From contig JAJTWR010000266.1 in NCBI GenBank assembly GCA_021613335.1, positions 2,772,501-2,836,500 of the forward strand: 64,000 nucleotides of DNA. The letters run 5' to 3'. Each line of letters begins with the position of its first letter. Position 1 is the first letter of the stretch. Shown here piece after piece: positions 63,396 to 64,000 of this stretch. The translations under genes were made by a program, and so were the position numbers. The notes beneath the pieces are model-generated. The model worked only from the letters and a program-made list of their open reading frames with translations. It was not told the DNA's origin and did not search any database. The DNA is from Whitmania pigra. Lineage: Eukaryota; Annelida; Clitellata; Hirudinida; Haemopidae.

Positions 63396-63520
63396 TTTAA
63401 ACCGTTTTTACGCGATGAAACATCTAAAGGGAGGTATGTGGAAAATATTTTCTTCTCAAGCTGGATCGAACTTTTAATCCAGTAACAACCACAACAGCAT
63501 CAATAACAACACAAAAACAA

Positions 63521-63821
63521 TTGCAATAATAATAATAATAGAATAATAATAATAATAATAAGAATAATAATAATAATAATAGAATAATAATAAGAATAAT
63601 AAGAATAATAATAATAAGAAGAATAATAATAATAATAGAATAAGAATAATAAGAATAAGAATAAGAATAAGAAGAATAATAATAATAATAAATAATAATA
63701 ATAATATAATAATAATAAGAATATAATAATAATAATAAGAATAAGAAGAAGAATAATAATAAGAATAAGAATAAGAATAAGAATAATAATAATAAGAATA
63801 ATAATAATAATAAGAATAATA

Positions 63822-63889
<68 letters not shown>

Positions 63890-63907
63890 GAATAATAAAA
63901 AAAAAAA

Positions 63908-63990
<83 letters not shown>

Positions 63991-64000
63991 TAAAAATAAA
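63521..64000. repeat. AAT/AAG compound microsatellite to the window edge
   Basis: Purine-rich on the plus strand: (AAT)n with many AAG and AGA units, a pure AAT block ~63830-63888, and an A run at 63897-63909. Confidence 0.98.

Overview
The window is nuclear DNA from an animal, most likely an invertebrate. The genes are split by short AT-rich introns with GT..AG ends. The protein set is metazoan: a Shaker-type potassium channel, PHLPP, MEAF6, peflin, a C3orf38 homologue, a calcium-channel alpha2delta-type protein and an FMRFamide-receptor-like GPCR. The AT-rich background with very abundant AAT/ATT and ATC/CAT arrays would fit a lophotrochozoan (annelid or mollusc), but species identity is inference only. 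I see no bacterial genes, CRISPR array, virus or toxin gene.

Layout. 1-1.87 kb: AAT array and unassigned DNA with a tRNA-like motif. 1.87-4.39 kb (+): Shaker/Kv1 channel, core and tail in one exon, first exon not found. 6.73-14.17 kb (-): complete 23-exon DNA polymerase delta catalytic subunit (1,073 aa). 15.23-16.60 kb (+): 6-exon MEAF6, head to head with POLD1. 17.57-28.57 kb (+): 19-exon PHLPP phosphatase (1,694 aa). 29.41-30.36 kb (-): 5-exon peflin. 30.82-32.22 kb (+): 3-exon C3orf38 homologue, head to head with peflin. 33.34-42.02 kb (-): 23-exon alpha2delta-type VWA/Cache protein (1,223 aa). 42.54-43.95 kb (-): single-exon peptide-type GPCR. 44-64 kb: no supported gene; AT-rich DNA packed with microsatellites, compound triplet arrays and small satellites.

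Genes working together. The neighbours do not form a pathway. Kv1, alpha2delta and the GPCR are membrane signalling genes; POLD1 (replication), MEAF6 (histone acetylation), PHLPP (Akt/PKC dephosphorylation) and peflin (Ca2+-dependent ER-exit adaptor) are housekeeping or signalling genes. Two close divergent pairs (POLD1/MEAF6 and peflin/C3orf38) probably share promoter regions.

Exon models were built by hand from reading-frame continuity, GT..AG sites and remembered family conservation. Every listed exon set keeps frame from start to stop, but no transcript evidence was available. No clearly novel biological system was found. The most useful leads are the missing Kv1 first exon, SINE-like elements whose tails run into AAT/ATT microsatellites, a SINE lying against a PHLPP splice acceptor, an enlarged VWA domain in the alpha2delta-type protein, recurrent GTCGGT splice donors in that gene, and several nested tandem repeats.
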